Shown piece by piece: positions 1-6,240 of a stretch of 8,286 bases of DNA. Source of the DNA: Thermoplasmata archaeon (GTDB lineage: Archaea; Thermoplasmatota; Thermoplasmata; Thermoplasmatales; Thermoplasmataceae); NCBI GenBank assembly GCA_021846695.1, contig JAJZWN010000019.1, positions 14,570 to 22,855 on the forward strand. Direction: 5' to 3'. The notes beneath the pieces were generated by a model, which did not search any database, was not told the origin of the DNA, and worked only from the letters and a program-made list of their open reading frames with translations. Every line of letters starts with the position of its first letter. Position 1 is the stretch's first letter. The translations under genes were made by a program, and so were the position numbers.

Positions 1-831
1 TGGAATAGCGAGGCGGCAATAGAAGCAATTGAAAAATACAGGGTAACCCATTTTGTATCTGTAGCCCCGATGATAGTTGACCTGCTGAACCAGAAGAACC
101 TTGAAAATAGAGATTTCTCCTCCATGCGTTTTATCGGTGGCGGGGGTGCAGCAATGCCAGAAATCCTTGCAGAGAATATGGAAGATTTATTTCATATTCC
201 TTTTGTAGAAGGCTATGGAATGACAGAAACCATGGGACAAACACACATAAATCCGCCGGAACACAGGAAATTGCAGTGCATTGGAATACCGCAATTTGGC
301 TATGATGCAAAAATAATTTCCACAGAAACCGGAACCCCTGTAGAGGAAGGCACAGGCGAGATAGTGGTCAGGGGGCCAAGCCTGTTCACCGGATATTTAA
401 ATAAGCCACTTGATACCATGCAGGCTTTTGTAGATATCGATGGGCAAAAATACCTGAGAACCGGAGATATTGGATATATGGACAATGAAGGCTCATTTTT
501 TGTTGTTGACAGGCTAAAAAGAATGATAAACCGTGCGGGCTTCAAAGTGTGGCCAGCCCAGGTGGATAGCTTAATGCTAAAACATCCGGATATACTGGAA
601 GCCTGTGTGGTCGGCACGCCTGATCCAAGAAATGGAGAAGAGGTCAAGGCTTATGTTGTTCTTAGGGAGCCAGGAAGAAACAAGAAAATCTCTGAAATGG
701 AAATAGTTGAATGGGCTAAAAAGGAAATAGGTGGTTATAAATATCCAAGAATAGTTGAATTCATAGAATCGTTGCCGAAAACTGCAACGGGTAAAGTTGA
801 CTGGAGAAAACTCCAGGAGAGGGAAAAATAA
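1..831 (+). CDS. AMP-forming acyl-CoA synthetase (fatty-acid/carboxylate-CoA ligase), C-terminal part; 5' end outside window
   Basis: This is the last 276 residues of an ANL-superfamily adenylating enzyme. The frame is open to base 1, so the start and the N-terminal P-loop motif lie upstream of the window. Such enzymes activate a carboxylic acid with ATP to an acyl-adenylate and then transfer it to CoA in the cytoplasm. Visible motifs, numbered from base 1, are the acyl-adenylate motif GYGMTET (71-77), the ATP-ribose Asp in YLRTGDIGYMD (TGD at 154-156), the hinge stretch DRLKRMINRAGFKVWP (about 170-185), and the C-terminal PKTATGK with the catalytic Lys at 265. All hallmark residues in the visible part are intact and the C-terminus has normal length. 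The sequence resembles medium/long-chain fatty-acid-CoA ligases more than acetyl-CoA synthetases, but the exact substrate cannot be read. It converges on the MFS gene, with only 7 bp between the two stop codons. Confidence 0.93.
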   Translation, partial: WNSEAAIEAIEKYRVTHFVSVAPMIVDLLNQKNLENRDFSSMRFIGGGGAAMPEILAENMEDLFHIPFVEGYGMTETMGQTHINPPEHRKLQCIGIPQFGYDAKIISTETGTPVEEGTGEIVVRGPSLFTGYLNKPLDTMQAFVDIDGQKYLRTGDIGYMDNEGSFFVVDRLKRMINRAGFKVWPAQVDSLMLKHPDILEACVVGTPDPRNGEEVKAYVVLREPGRNKKISEMEIVEWAKKEIGGYKYPRIVEFIESLPKTATGKVDWRKLQEREK

Positions 832-838
832 ATTAAAA
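824..838 (-). terminator. T-rich transcription terminator of the MFS gene
   Basis: Read on the minus strand, the stop codon of the MFS gene is followed at once by TTTTAATTTATTTTT. Archaeal RNA polymerase commonly terminates at oligo-T runs without a hairpin, so this is a plausible intrinsic terminator. It overlaps the 3' end of the convergent acyl-CoA synthetase gene. No equally clear T-run is seen on the plus strand for that gene; a pyrimidine-rich stretch near 875-890 is only a weak candidate. Confidence 0.45.
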
Positions 839-2287
839 TTATTTATCTCCTGAGTTGGTTTCAACTGAAGCTGCCTTCTTCTTTCTTGCCACGGTCATAT
901 ATGACATGAGGGCCCCCATAACCAGAACAATCATGGAAACAAGAAGGGCGTAATGCAACCCTACTATGAACTTGCTGGATAACCCGCCCTGAAGTTTGTC
1001 AACGCCGAGGAAGACTTCGAATGTAACATACCGTGGAACTGTGGATGCAGCTACTGTAATGGCAATGACATAGCTCATCAATGTGCCTATATTTGTAAGC
1101 GTCCTCAACAACCCGGAAGAGGATCCATAAAGCTGTTTCGGCGAATTGGACATGACAGAGCTTGTGTTTGATGGCCAGAACATGGACCCGCCAAACCCGG
1201 TTATTATAGACCCTGCTATTACCACATATACCGGTGTCGATACGCCGAGGAACAGGTAAACAACTATTCCTGCGGCCATTAATAATATGCCTGTTCCGGC
1301 AAGCATCCCTGGTGCAATCCTGTCTGAAAGCTTGCCCATCTTAGGTGACAGAAAACTGGATAGAAGATAGCCTGGAACCAGAACCAGGGAAGCGTAAAAT
1401 GGTGTCAATCCCCTTACGCCCTGCAAATACATTATAAGAATAAAAATTACTGATAAAAAGCCTATTGCCTGGAGTGTAGCAGCAGCAAGGGACATGGATA
1501 ATTTTCTGTTCTGGAAAACCCGTGTATCTATAACAGGGCTCTTTGAGCGTTTTTCAAGAATGGCAAAGGGAATTATTATTATAAGCCCTATTATTACCAG
1601 TGCAAGATTAAAATAATTTGCGCCAACTGAAGCCACCTCAATGGCACCATATGATATGAGCCCCAGCATGGCCACAATTAAAGCCGTTCCTGTATAATCA
1701 ATCTTTGTACTGGATTTTTTATTATCTTTTATGTACTTTGATGCTATGTAAAACCCTATGAGGCCTATTGGCACATTTATATAAAATATATATCTCCATC
1801 CTATGAAAGTGGTTATAATTCCACCAAGGACAATTCCAAGGACCCCGCCGATGCTCCATCCCATGCTGGTAATGCCAAATGCCCTACCCCTTTCACGGGC
1901 TGGAAAATAATCTGCAATTATGGCGTTGCTGTTAGCCTGAAGCAGTACTGCGCCGAATCCCTGTATTATACGTGAAAAAATGAGGAAGTCAATAGTAGGG
2001 GAGGCTCCTGACATTGCTGAACCTATTATAAAAATGATAAACCCTACATTAAATATCCTGCCTCTTCCAAATATATCGCCTAGCTTGCCCATCTGTGTTG
2101 TCAATGTAGCCAGAACAAGAAGATACACCAGTATAACCCATATGGTATTAATAAAAGGGGCATGGAGGTCAACTGTAAGTGTGGGCAATGCCAGTATAAC
2201 TATTGTTGTATCTATTGCCGACATCAACATTCCTATTAAAACACTGACAAGAATATACGTACGTTTTTTATCCTCTACTTTATCCAT
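839..2287 (-). CDS. MFS drug/solute exporter, DHA2 (EmrB/QacA-like, 14-TM) family
   Basis: A 482-residue integral membrane protein predicted to export drugs or metabolites by proton antiport. The N-terminus has the DHA2-type TM1 motif IDTTIVILALPTL (25-37) with its conserved Asp. Motif A of the TM2-TM3 loop is GKLGDIFGRGR (67-77). A motif-B-like stretch RIIQGFGAVLLQ (106-117) follows, and the antiporter motif C region ends GVLGIVLGG (148-156), with Ile where the usual Pro would be. About 14 hydrophobic segments can be counted, including the two extra central helices around 200-243 typical of this family. The C-terminal tail (467-482) is short, charged and cytoplasmic. Length is normal for the family. 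The start is supported by GAAGTGAT six bases upstream. The gene lies 96 bp downstream of the DUF309 gene on the same strand and has a structured leader suggestive of its own regulated promoter. The substrate cannot be read from sequence; Thermoplasmatales commonly carry many such transporters. Confidence 0.9.
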   Translation of the reverse strand: MDKVEDKKRTYILVSVLIGMLMSAIDTTIVILALPTLTVDLHAPFINTIWVILVYLLVLATLTTQMGKLGDIFGRGRIFNVGFIIFIIGSAMSGASPTIDFLIFSRIIQGFGAVLLQANSNAIIADYFPARERGRAFGITSMGWSIGGVLGIVLGGIITTFIGWRYIFYINVPIGLIGFYIASKYIKDNKKSSTKIDYTGTALIVAMLGLISYGAIEVASVGANYFNLALVIIGLIIIIPFAILEKRSKSPVIDTRVFQNRKLSMSLAAATLQAIGFLSVIFILIMYLQGVRGLTPFYASLVLVPGYLLSSFLSPKMGKLSDRIAPGMLAGTGILLMAAGIVVYLFLGVSTPVYVVIAGSIITGFGGSMFWPSNTSSVMSNSPKQLYGSSSGLLRTLTNIGTLMSYVIAITVAASTVPRYVTFEVFLGVDKLQGGLSSKFIVGLHYALLVSMIVLVMGALMSYMTVARKKKAASVETNSGDK

Positions 2288-2293
2288 CTTATT

Positions 2294-2301
2294 ATCACTT
2301 C
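2294..2301 (-). promoter_or_regulatory. Ribosome binding site of the MFS gene
   Basis: On the minus strand GAAGTGAT sits six bases before the ATG at 2287. It matches seven of eight bases of GAGGTGAT, the complement of the usual archaeal 16S rRNA 3' end. This fixes the MFS start and implies a leadered transcript, unlike coaBC and the trmB-like gene. Confidence 0.6.
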
Positions 2302-2361
2302 GCGCAGTCGGGTCACTGCAGCGGGAGTGCCAATCCCTGTTTAAATAGGCTTATGAAACAG
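2301..2361 (-). promoter_or_regulatory. GC-rich dyad-bearing promoter/leader region of the MFS gene
   Basis: This segment between the DUF309 stop and the MFS start holds three nested inverted repeats. GCAGT (2304-2308) pairs with ACTGC (2315-2319), GGGA (2323-2326) pairs with TCCC (2334-2337), and CTGTTT (2337-2342) pairs with AAACAG (2356-2361). Positions 2301-2340 are clearly GC-rich although the flanks are AT-rich. A TATA-like CTATTTAAA on the minus strand (about 2340-2348) lies inside the outer dyad, which would put the transcript start near 2318 at the GC-rich hairpin. A second candidate TATA box is the palindrome ATTTATAAAT (2369-2378). The arrangement could be an operator for a local repressor or a folded 5' leader. 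No known riboswitch class was recognised. Confidence 0.4.
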
Positions 2362-2383
2362 AACGGTGATTTATAAATGAAAT

Positions 2384-2938
2384 TTAAGGGTTTTGTAAAC
2401 TGTAATGAAAAACTAGATCGCTTAATTCTGCGTATGGATTTTTCGACTTTTCATTCCGCATGCCTGAAATATCAAGCTTGCCCATTGTATTCAGGATTTT
2501 CATTTTATTTGCCCTTAGAATTATATTCCTGCATACTGAATCATGCCCCCTTTGCATGTGCACTCCTGCTGCACACAGTAGAATAATGTATTGATAGGTC
2601 AGTTTTTCTATTCCGGAGCTGTTCTTCCAGTTATTTTCCAGTACCTCATGTGCCTCCCAGTAGCGCTCACCTTCCATAAGGTATACTGCAAAATCGAATG
2701 ACCTTATTTCCTGAAGATAATTTATATCAGAGGTAAAAAAATATTTTCCCATGGCATTTGTTGTATATTTATTGATATTCAGGAAATAAGAAAGTTCTAC
2801 CATGCCATTCTCTACCCTTAAATCATACACGAATGGATCATTTTCTTTTAATTTCATGAATAAGGAGTCTCTCTTAAGCCTGTCCATGCGCATATTATAT
2901 ATGTTAATATATCTTCCCGGATTCCAGTATTCCTGCAT
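2384..2938 (-). CDS. DUF309 domain protein of unknown function
   Basis: A 184-residue soluble protein. Residues about 80-150 match the small helical DUF309 family. The signature is YWEAHEVLENNW (94-105 from this start), with the His-Glu pair (97-98), Glu101 and Trp104, followed by a helix ending AAGVHMQRG (123-131). The paired acidic/His helices have the look of a small ligand or metal pocket, but the biochemical role is not established. The N-terminal 80 residues (EYWNPGRYI onward) are not a domain I recognise. I chose the ATG at 2938. It is preceded by GAGGGGAT seven bases upstream and follows the polymerase stop directly, whereas the alternative ATG at 2977 would add 13 residues encoded inside the polymerase gene and has no good ribosome site. 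The gene is almost certainly co-translated with the polymerase. No signal peptide or membrane segment is seen. Confidence 0.8.
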   Translation of the reverse strand: MQEYWNPGRYINIYNMRMDRLKRDSLFMKLKENDPFVYDLRVENGMVELSYFLNINKYTTNAMGKYFFTSDINYLQEIRSFDFAVYLMEGERYWEAHEVLENNWKNSSGIEKLTYQYIILLCAAGVHMQRGHDSVCRNIILRANKMKILNTMGKLDISGMRNEKSKNPYAELSDLVFHYSLQNP

Positions 2939-2945
2939 ATTACCT

Positions 2946-2953
2946 ATCCCCTC
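2946..2953 (-). promoter_or_regulatory. Ribosome binding site deciding the DUF309 start
   Basis: GAGGGGAT on the minus strand overlaps the stop codon of the upstream polymerase gene and lies seven bases before the ATG at 2938. It differs at one position from GAGGTGAT. It supports translational coupling with the polymerase and argues for the 2938 start over the longer 2977 start. Confidence 0.6.
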
Positions 2954-4004
2954 AGAAGAAATTATCAAGGCTTTCATTTGAGCTCATTTTTCCAATCCTT
3001 ACGCCTATACGCCTTAATTTTCTGCTGTCTGCTTCCAGTATTTTTCCCATTAAGCCGGTGGCAATACCGTATGCGCTCTCCAGGCTTATCCTTCCGCCTG
3101 TATAAGAGCGGGAAACAATATTAAGGTCTTCCATTATCCCGATAGCAGATATCTCGCCCGGAAGCCCTGGCGCTTTGCTGAATGCGGAATCAACGGCTTT
3201 CCGGAGCAGTGGCATTATTATATTTGTGTCCCTTGTGTTTTCCGGGAGTGTTATATAACGCCCGTAATTTTTTCTTATTCTTTCTTCAACAGGGCTATTA
3301 TAACGGTTCTCAGCGATTTCAACCAGATAATTATATCTGGCATTGCCAAGTATTTCTATCATTGCCTGGCGGTTTGCACCAAGTATATCTTTCAAATATT
3401 TTATGCCAGCATCGTTTAATTTTTTTGACAGGATCGATCCGATGCCGGGTATTTTTTTTACCTCCAGGGTATTGAGAAATTCCTCAACCATTGATTCGTC
3501 GATATATTTTAACCCATCAGGTTTCGCCATGTCACCGAGAATCTTTGCTATGGCCTTATTAATTGATATACCTGCGGAAACTTTCATACCGTATTCTTTG
3601 AATATCTCTTCCTTTATTTCTTCTCCAAGTTTAACTGCATCCTGGAACGTAGTGCACTCACCGGTTACATCCAGGTAAGCTTCGTCAATACTGGCTATTT
3701 CCATTTTGTCTGAATAGGTTGATATTGTATTCATAACCCTGTCTGAAAATTCCTTATAAAAATCCTTCCTGATAGGTATGAATACAGCTTTATCCTTTCC
3801 TATATTCATTGCCTGTGGCAAAGGCATGCCAGATTTAATTCCAATGGACCTTGCAATATAATTGGATGTGGCGACAGCTCCGCTATTTTCTGTTCTGCCG
3901 GAATAAACGCATACTACCACAGGCTTATCCTTTATAGACGGATCCATTATTTCCTCCACCTGTGCATAAAAATAATCAAAATCAATGAATATGATGAAGG
4001 GCAT
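2952..4004 (-). CDS. dinB: Y-family (Dpo4/DinB-like) translesion DNA polymerase IV
   Basis: A 350-residue lesion-bypass DNA polymerase, close in length to Sulfolobus Dpo4 (about 352). The N-terminus IFIDFDYFYAQVEE carries the metal-binding Asp8 and the steric-gate Tyr13. SIDEAYLD (105-112) supplies the catalytic Asp107-Glu108 pair, and the palm/fingers run to about 165. The thumb has a helix-hairpin-helix at KKIPGIGSILSKKLNDAG (183-200). The little-finger domain begins near 240 (RKNYGRYITLPENTRD) and runs to about 340. The extreme C-terminus NESLDNFF (343-350) fits a PCNA-interacting peptide with Asn replacing the usual Gln. All catalytic residues are present, so the enzyme should be active. 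The start is fixed by homology of the first residues to Dpo4. The gene is 45 bp downstream of coaBC on the same strand, and the DUF309 gene follows within 14 bp. No Shine-Dalgarno is visible, so translation may be leaderless from a local promoter or follow from a coaBC read-through transcript. Confidence 0.95.
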   Translation of the reverse strand: MPFIIFIDFDYFYAQVEEIMDPSIKDKPVVVCVYSGRTENSGAVATSNYIARSIGIKSGMPLPQAMNIGKDKAVFIPIRKDFYKEFSDRVMNTISTYSDKMEIASIDEAYLDVTGECTTFQDAVKLGEEIKEEIFKEYGMKVSAGISINKAIAKILGDMAKPDGLKYIDESMVEEFLNTLEVKKIPGIGSILSKKLNDAGIKYLKDILGANRQAMIEILGNARYNYLVEIAENRYNSPVEERIRKNYGRYITLPENTRDTNIIMPLLRKAVDSAFSKAPGLPGEISAIGIMEDLNIVSRSYTGGRISLESAYGIATGLMGKILEADSRKLRRIGVRIGKMSSNESLDNFF

Positions 4005-4025
4005 AAATATTATATGAATACTTTG

Positions 4026-4042
4026 AATTTAATTTTTGCCAT
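4026..4042 (-). promoter_or_regulatory. Possible internal promoter for the dinB-like gene
   Basis: In the 45-bp gap after coaBC the minus strand reads GGCAAAAATTAAATT. This could be a weak BRE plus TATA element centred about 26 nt before the ATG at 4004, the spacing expected for a leaderless transcript. The absence of a ribosome binding site at this gene fits that. The region is simply AT-rich, so this may be chance. Confidence 0.3.
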
Positions 4043-4049
4043 TTAATAT

Positions 4050-5267
4050 TCAAAGTACAAGTGAATTCATCCCGGGTTCTCCAGAATCGCGTGTCATATC
4101 CTTTATCCTGTTGTATATCTCCAGGGAGATTGTAGCCTTGTCTGCGTTCTCTATTTCTTCTTTCCTGCCCTTTGAAATAATTGTGTAATCGTTTTTAGTA
4201 TCCCCGAATGGCTTTTTATCAAAGCTGTTAAGCACCACCATATCTGGATCTGATTTCTCAAATTTCTTGCTATTATAGGATTTTTCGCTTTCAAGATTAA
4301 ACAGAACAAGCACTGCACCCGGAGCCATTTGCCTTATCCTGTCCCTGACTTTAGGGCGTGGTGTTAAAACCAGGTTCTGATCTGCCCCGCTATCAAGTTT
4401 TGTTTTGCTTTCCTTCATGTCAAAATCCATTAATGCCATGGGCATAATTATGTAATCATATTTATTCACGCTGATATATGTGTTTATTTCTACAATTATA
4501 TCACGGAGATTGTATTTTTCCATATATGTTGCATAGCCGGGAATGTTATATTCGGAATTTCCTACATAGGTAATTATTGAGGCACCGAGCCTGAAAGCAT
4601 TTCGGGCCAGCCAGTAGCCTGTATATCCCGATGACCTGTTTGTGATTACCCTTACAGGATCAATTGCCAGCTCGCTCCTGCCTGAAATTATCAGAACATT
4701 CTTGCCATTCAGGGCATTGCCATAAATAGACCTGCAAACGTAATCAATTATCCGGTCATTGTCTGCTATCTTTGCCTTTGTTTCATCGAATTCCGGATCA
4801 ACAACCAGAATTCCGAGTTTTTTTAATTTCTCAATATTTTCCTTATTGACAGGATTTTCAAACATATCCCTGTGCATTGCAGGCACAACAACTATTTTAT
4901 TTCCATGGCCCAGTGCATAGGAAAAAAACAGGGAAGGGATGCTATCAGATATCCCATTGGCCATTTTTCCTATGGTATTATATGATGCAGGTGCCACAAG
5001 GAGTATTGTATTTTCATCAAACATTGATATATGTTCTATATTTCCTGTTATTTGAGTAACCACAGGATTTCCGGTAGCCCATTCCATTATTGTTTGCCCT
5101 ATCATGGAAACAGCCTGCTGGCTCATTGCAGATACAACAGAAGCACCTTCACGCTTGAGGTCTCTTATAAGGTCAGGAATACGGTATATGGAAATGCTTG
5201 CAGAACTTGCTATTATGATTTTTTTGCCGGATAGCATATTCTCAAAATGTGATTCTATGTAATTCAT
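4050..5267 (-). CDS. coaBC: Bifunctional CoaBC: phosphopantothenoylcysteine decarboxylase / phosphopantothenate-cysteine ligase
   Basis: A 405-residue cytoplasmic enzyme that joins cysteine to 4'-phosphopantothenate and decarboxylates the product to 4'-phosphopantetheine in CoA synthesis. The N-terminal FMN-dependent CoaC half (about 12-185) shows the flavin-binding start KIIIASSASISIYRIPDLIR, the active-site His79 in IEHISM, and APASYNTIGKMANGISD (92-108). The C-terminal CoaB half (about 187-395) shows ISGRSELAIDPVRVITNRSSG (194-214), the hallmark of the nucleotide-dependent ligase fold, and a Lys-rich segment near 286-290. The PxMNxxMW motif of bacterial CoaC appears as PAMHRDMF (129-136), and I see no Cys in the clamp region 151-170. 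ETKAKIAD there looks like the archaeal version of the family. The start matches the expected N-terminus and lies 25 nt downstream of a good TATA box. It heads the probable coaBC-dinB-DUF309 unit, divergent from the trmB-like operon. Confidence 0.93.
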   Translation of the reverse strand: MNYIESHFENMLSGKKIIIASSASISIYRIPDLIRDLKREGASVVSAMSQQAVSMIGQTIMEWATGNPVVTQITGNIEHISMFDENTILLVAPASYNTIGKMANGISDSIPSLFFSYALGHGNKIVVVPAMHRDMFENPVNKENIEKLKKLGILVVDPEFDETKAKIADNDRIIDYVCRSIYGNALNGKNVLIISGRSELAIDPVRVITNRSSGYTGYWLARNAFRLGASIITYVGNSEYNIPGYATYMEKYNLRDIIVEINTYISVNKYDYIIMPMALMDFDMKESKTKLDSGADQNLVLTPRPKVRDRIRQMAPGAVLVLFNLESEKSYNSKKFEKSDPDMVVLNSFDKKPFGDTKNDYTIISKGRKEEIENADKATISLEIYNRIKDMTRDSGEPGMNSLVL

Positions 5268-5286
5268 ATTTTTAATAGTATTTCAT

Positions 5287-5300
5287 GTTTTATATCTTTT
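5287..5300 (-). promoter_or_regulatory. BRE/TATA promoter of coaBC (leaderless)
   Basis: The minus strand reads AAAAGATATAAAAC, a purine-rich BRE followed by a TATA box. The box is centred about 25 nt upstream of the coaBC ATG at 5267. That distance places the transcription start at or next to the start codon, and no Shine-Dalgarno lies between, so a leaderless mRNA is expected. Confidence 0.6.
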
Positions 5301-5372
5301 ATCTATTCATATTATTGATTTTATCACGGAATATTACTGAAATCAAAGGATTTTATTGTGTATATACCTGTG

Positions 5373-5448
5373 GCATAATTATGCTTAAATTATCCCGGTG
5401 TATCGTTAAAATATTGCCATTAAATGGCCTATTCATATTCTAAAGAAT
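5373..5448. promoter_or_regulatory. Cluster of three dyads in the divergent coaBC/trmB-like intergenic region
   Basis: The 259-bp gap 5268-5526 has no supported gene. In its middle lie a perfect 12-bp palindrome GCATAATTATGC (5373-5384), GCCATT-A-AATGGC (5416-5428) and ATTCT-AA-AGAAT (5437-5448). The 11-mer CTATTCATATT also occurs twice, at 5303-5313 and 5429-5439, the second copy touching two of the dyads. These are candidate operator sites for the adjacent TrmB-like regulator, upstream of both core promoters. AT-rich DNA produces short dyads by chance, so the assignment is tentative. Confidence 0.35.
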
Positions 5449-5487
5449 TAATTTTTCCGGATTAAATATTGCTGTTATTTAGTGGTA

Positions 5488-5508
5488 AAAGGAAAATGTT
5501 TTAAATTA
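5488..5508 (+). promoter_or_regulatory. BRE/TATA promoter of the trmB-like operon (leaderless)
   Basis: AAAGGAAAATG followed by TTTTAAAT (5499-5506) looks like a BRE and TATA box. It is centred about 24 nt upstream of the ATG at 5527, so transcription would begin at the start codon. No ribosome site is present between them, which agrees with a leaderless message and supports this start. Confidence 0.55.
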
Positions 5509-5526
5509 ATAAAGCATTAATTAGTT

Positions 5527-6240
5527 ATGGAAGCTAATCCAGAACATATTATGAAAACTGCAAATATGCTTAAAATCCTTGGGCTGTCGTCCTATGAAGC
5601 ACAGGCCTTTGCCTCATTAGTATATCATGGTGTGGCAAACGCTGATACTATTGCGGATACGGCCGGGATTCCCAGAACTTCTGCATATAAAGTAATGGAA
5701 TCGCTTGTTTCACGGGGGTTTGCCAGGGAAACAGAGGGGCGCCCCAGAATGTTTAAACCTGAAGATATGGGGAAAATCAGGGAAAACTTCATAAACAGCG
5801 TCAACAAACTGTTTGATGATTTGAGGGAACTGCAGGACGTGCTTCCATCCAAGGGAGACCCGCAACTTGTTTTCACAATTTATGGAAGGTCAAAGGTAAT
5901 GAATAAAATGGCCGAGATGTTCGATTTGACAGAGCGTGAAATTCTTATTGCAACACCGAGAATAAGGGAAATAAGGAGTGAGTTAAAGAAAAATATCGAT
6001 AATGCCCTTAAAAGGGGTGTAAAAGTGGTTTTTATTACACCGCCGAATAAGAGGGTTCCGCACAACACAGAGGTGCATAGAAAAGAAGGGCTCATAGCAA
6101 CAGATGTTGCAAGCGACGATTCACGTGCAATGCTGGCAGGAGCGGATCTGGATGCCTGCGGTTACACCGATAACCCTATACTCTCCCTGCACGTACTGCA
6201 ATTTATTAACATGATGATGAATGATGAAGTCAAAATGTGA
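5527..6240 (+). CDS. TrmB-family transcriptional regulator
   Basis: A 237-residue DNA-binding regulator. Residues 14-80 form a winged helix-turn-helix of the TrmB type. The first helices are LKILGLSSYEAQAFASLVYHG, the recognition helix lies in IPRTSAYKVMESLVSRGF (48-65), and the wing follows at 66-78. A helical linker (82-106) probably dimerises. The C-terminal part (112-237) resembles the phospholipase-D-like effector domain found in TrmB relatives, with EILIATPRIREI (138-149) and the ending CGYTDNPILSLHVLQFINMM. No intact HKD catalytic motif is seen, so it should be sensory rather than enzymatic. The longer sugar-binding domain of classical TrmB is absent, so the ligand is unknown and need not be a sugar. 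It is the first gene of a compact unit with nfo and the DUF1015 gene, and it faces coaBC divergently, making autoregulation and control of both units plausible. Confidence 0.85.
   Translation: MEANPEHIMKTANMLKILGLSSYEAQAFASLVYHGVANADTIADTAGIPRTSAYKVMESLVSRGFARETEGRPRMFKPEDMGKIRENFINSVNKLFDDLRELQDVLPSKGDPQLVFTIYGRSKVMNKMAEMFDLTEREILIATPRIREIRSELKKNIDNALKRGVKVVFITPPNKRVPHNTEVHRKEGLIATDVASDDSRAMLAGADLDACGYTDNPILSLHVLQFINMMMNDEVKM

Noticed and set aside
577..864. Minus-strand and alternate-frame reading frames inside the acyl-CoA synthetase, polymerase, nfo and DUF1015 genes.
   Set aside because: They lie opposite strongly conserved coding sequences, lack ribosome sites and give low-complexity or unrecognisable peptides.
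2377..2586. Plus-strand 69-codon frame with a good-looking GGTGAT ribosome site and ATG at 2377.
   Set aside because: It lies antisense to the 3' half of the DUF309 gene, whose protein has clear family motifs. The GGTGAT and ATG fall in the AT-rich end of the intergenic region and the peptide resembles nothing known.
2939..2977. Longer DUF309 start at 2977 giving 197 residues.
   Set aside because: The extra 13 residues lie largely within the end of the polymerase gene and no adequate ribosome site precedes them. The ATG at 2938 has a near-consensus site seven bases upstream.
5358..5367. GTATATAC palindrome and other TATA-like strings in the middle of the intergenic region as extra promoters.
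   Set aside because: They are far from either start codon and typical of AT-rich DNA. The boxes at 5287-5300 and 5488-5508 have correct spacing.
5381..5443. A 20-codon frame starting ATG in the divergent intergenic region.
   Set aside because: There is no ribosome site and no promoter at the right distance, and it spans two of the dyads. A frame of this length is expected by chance.
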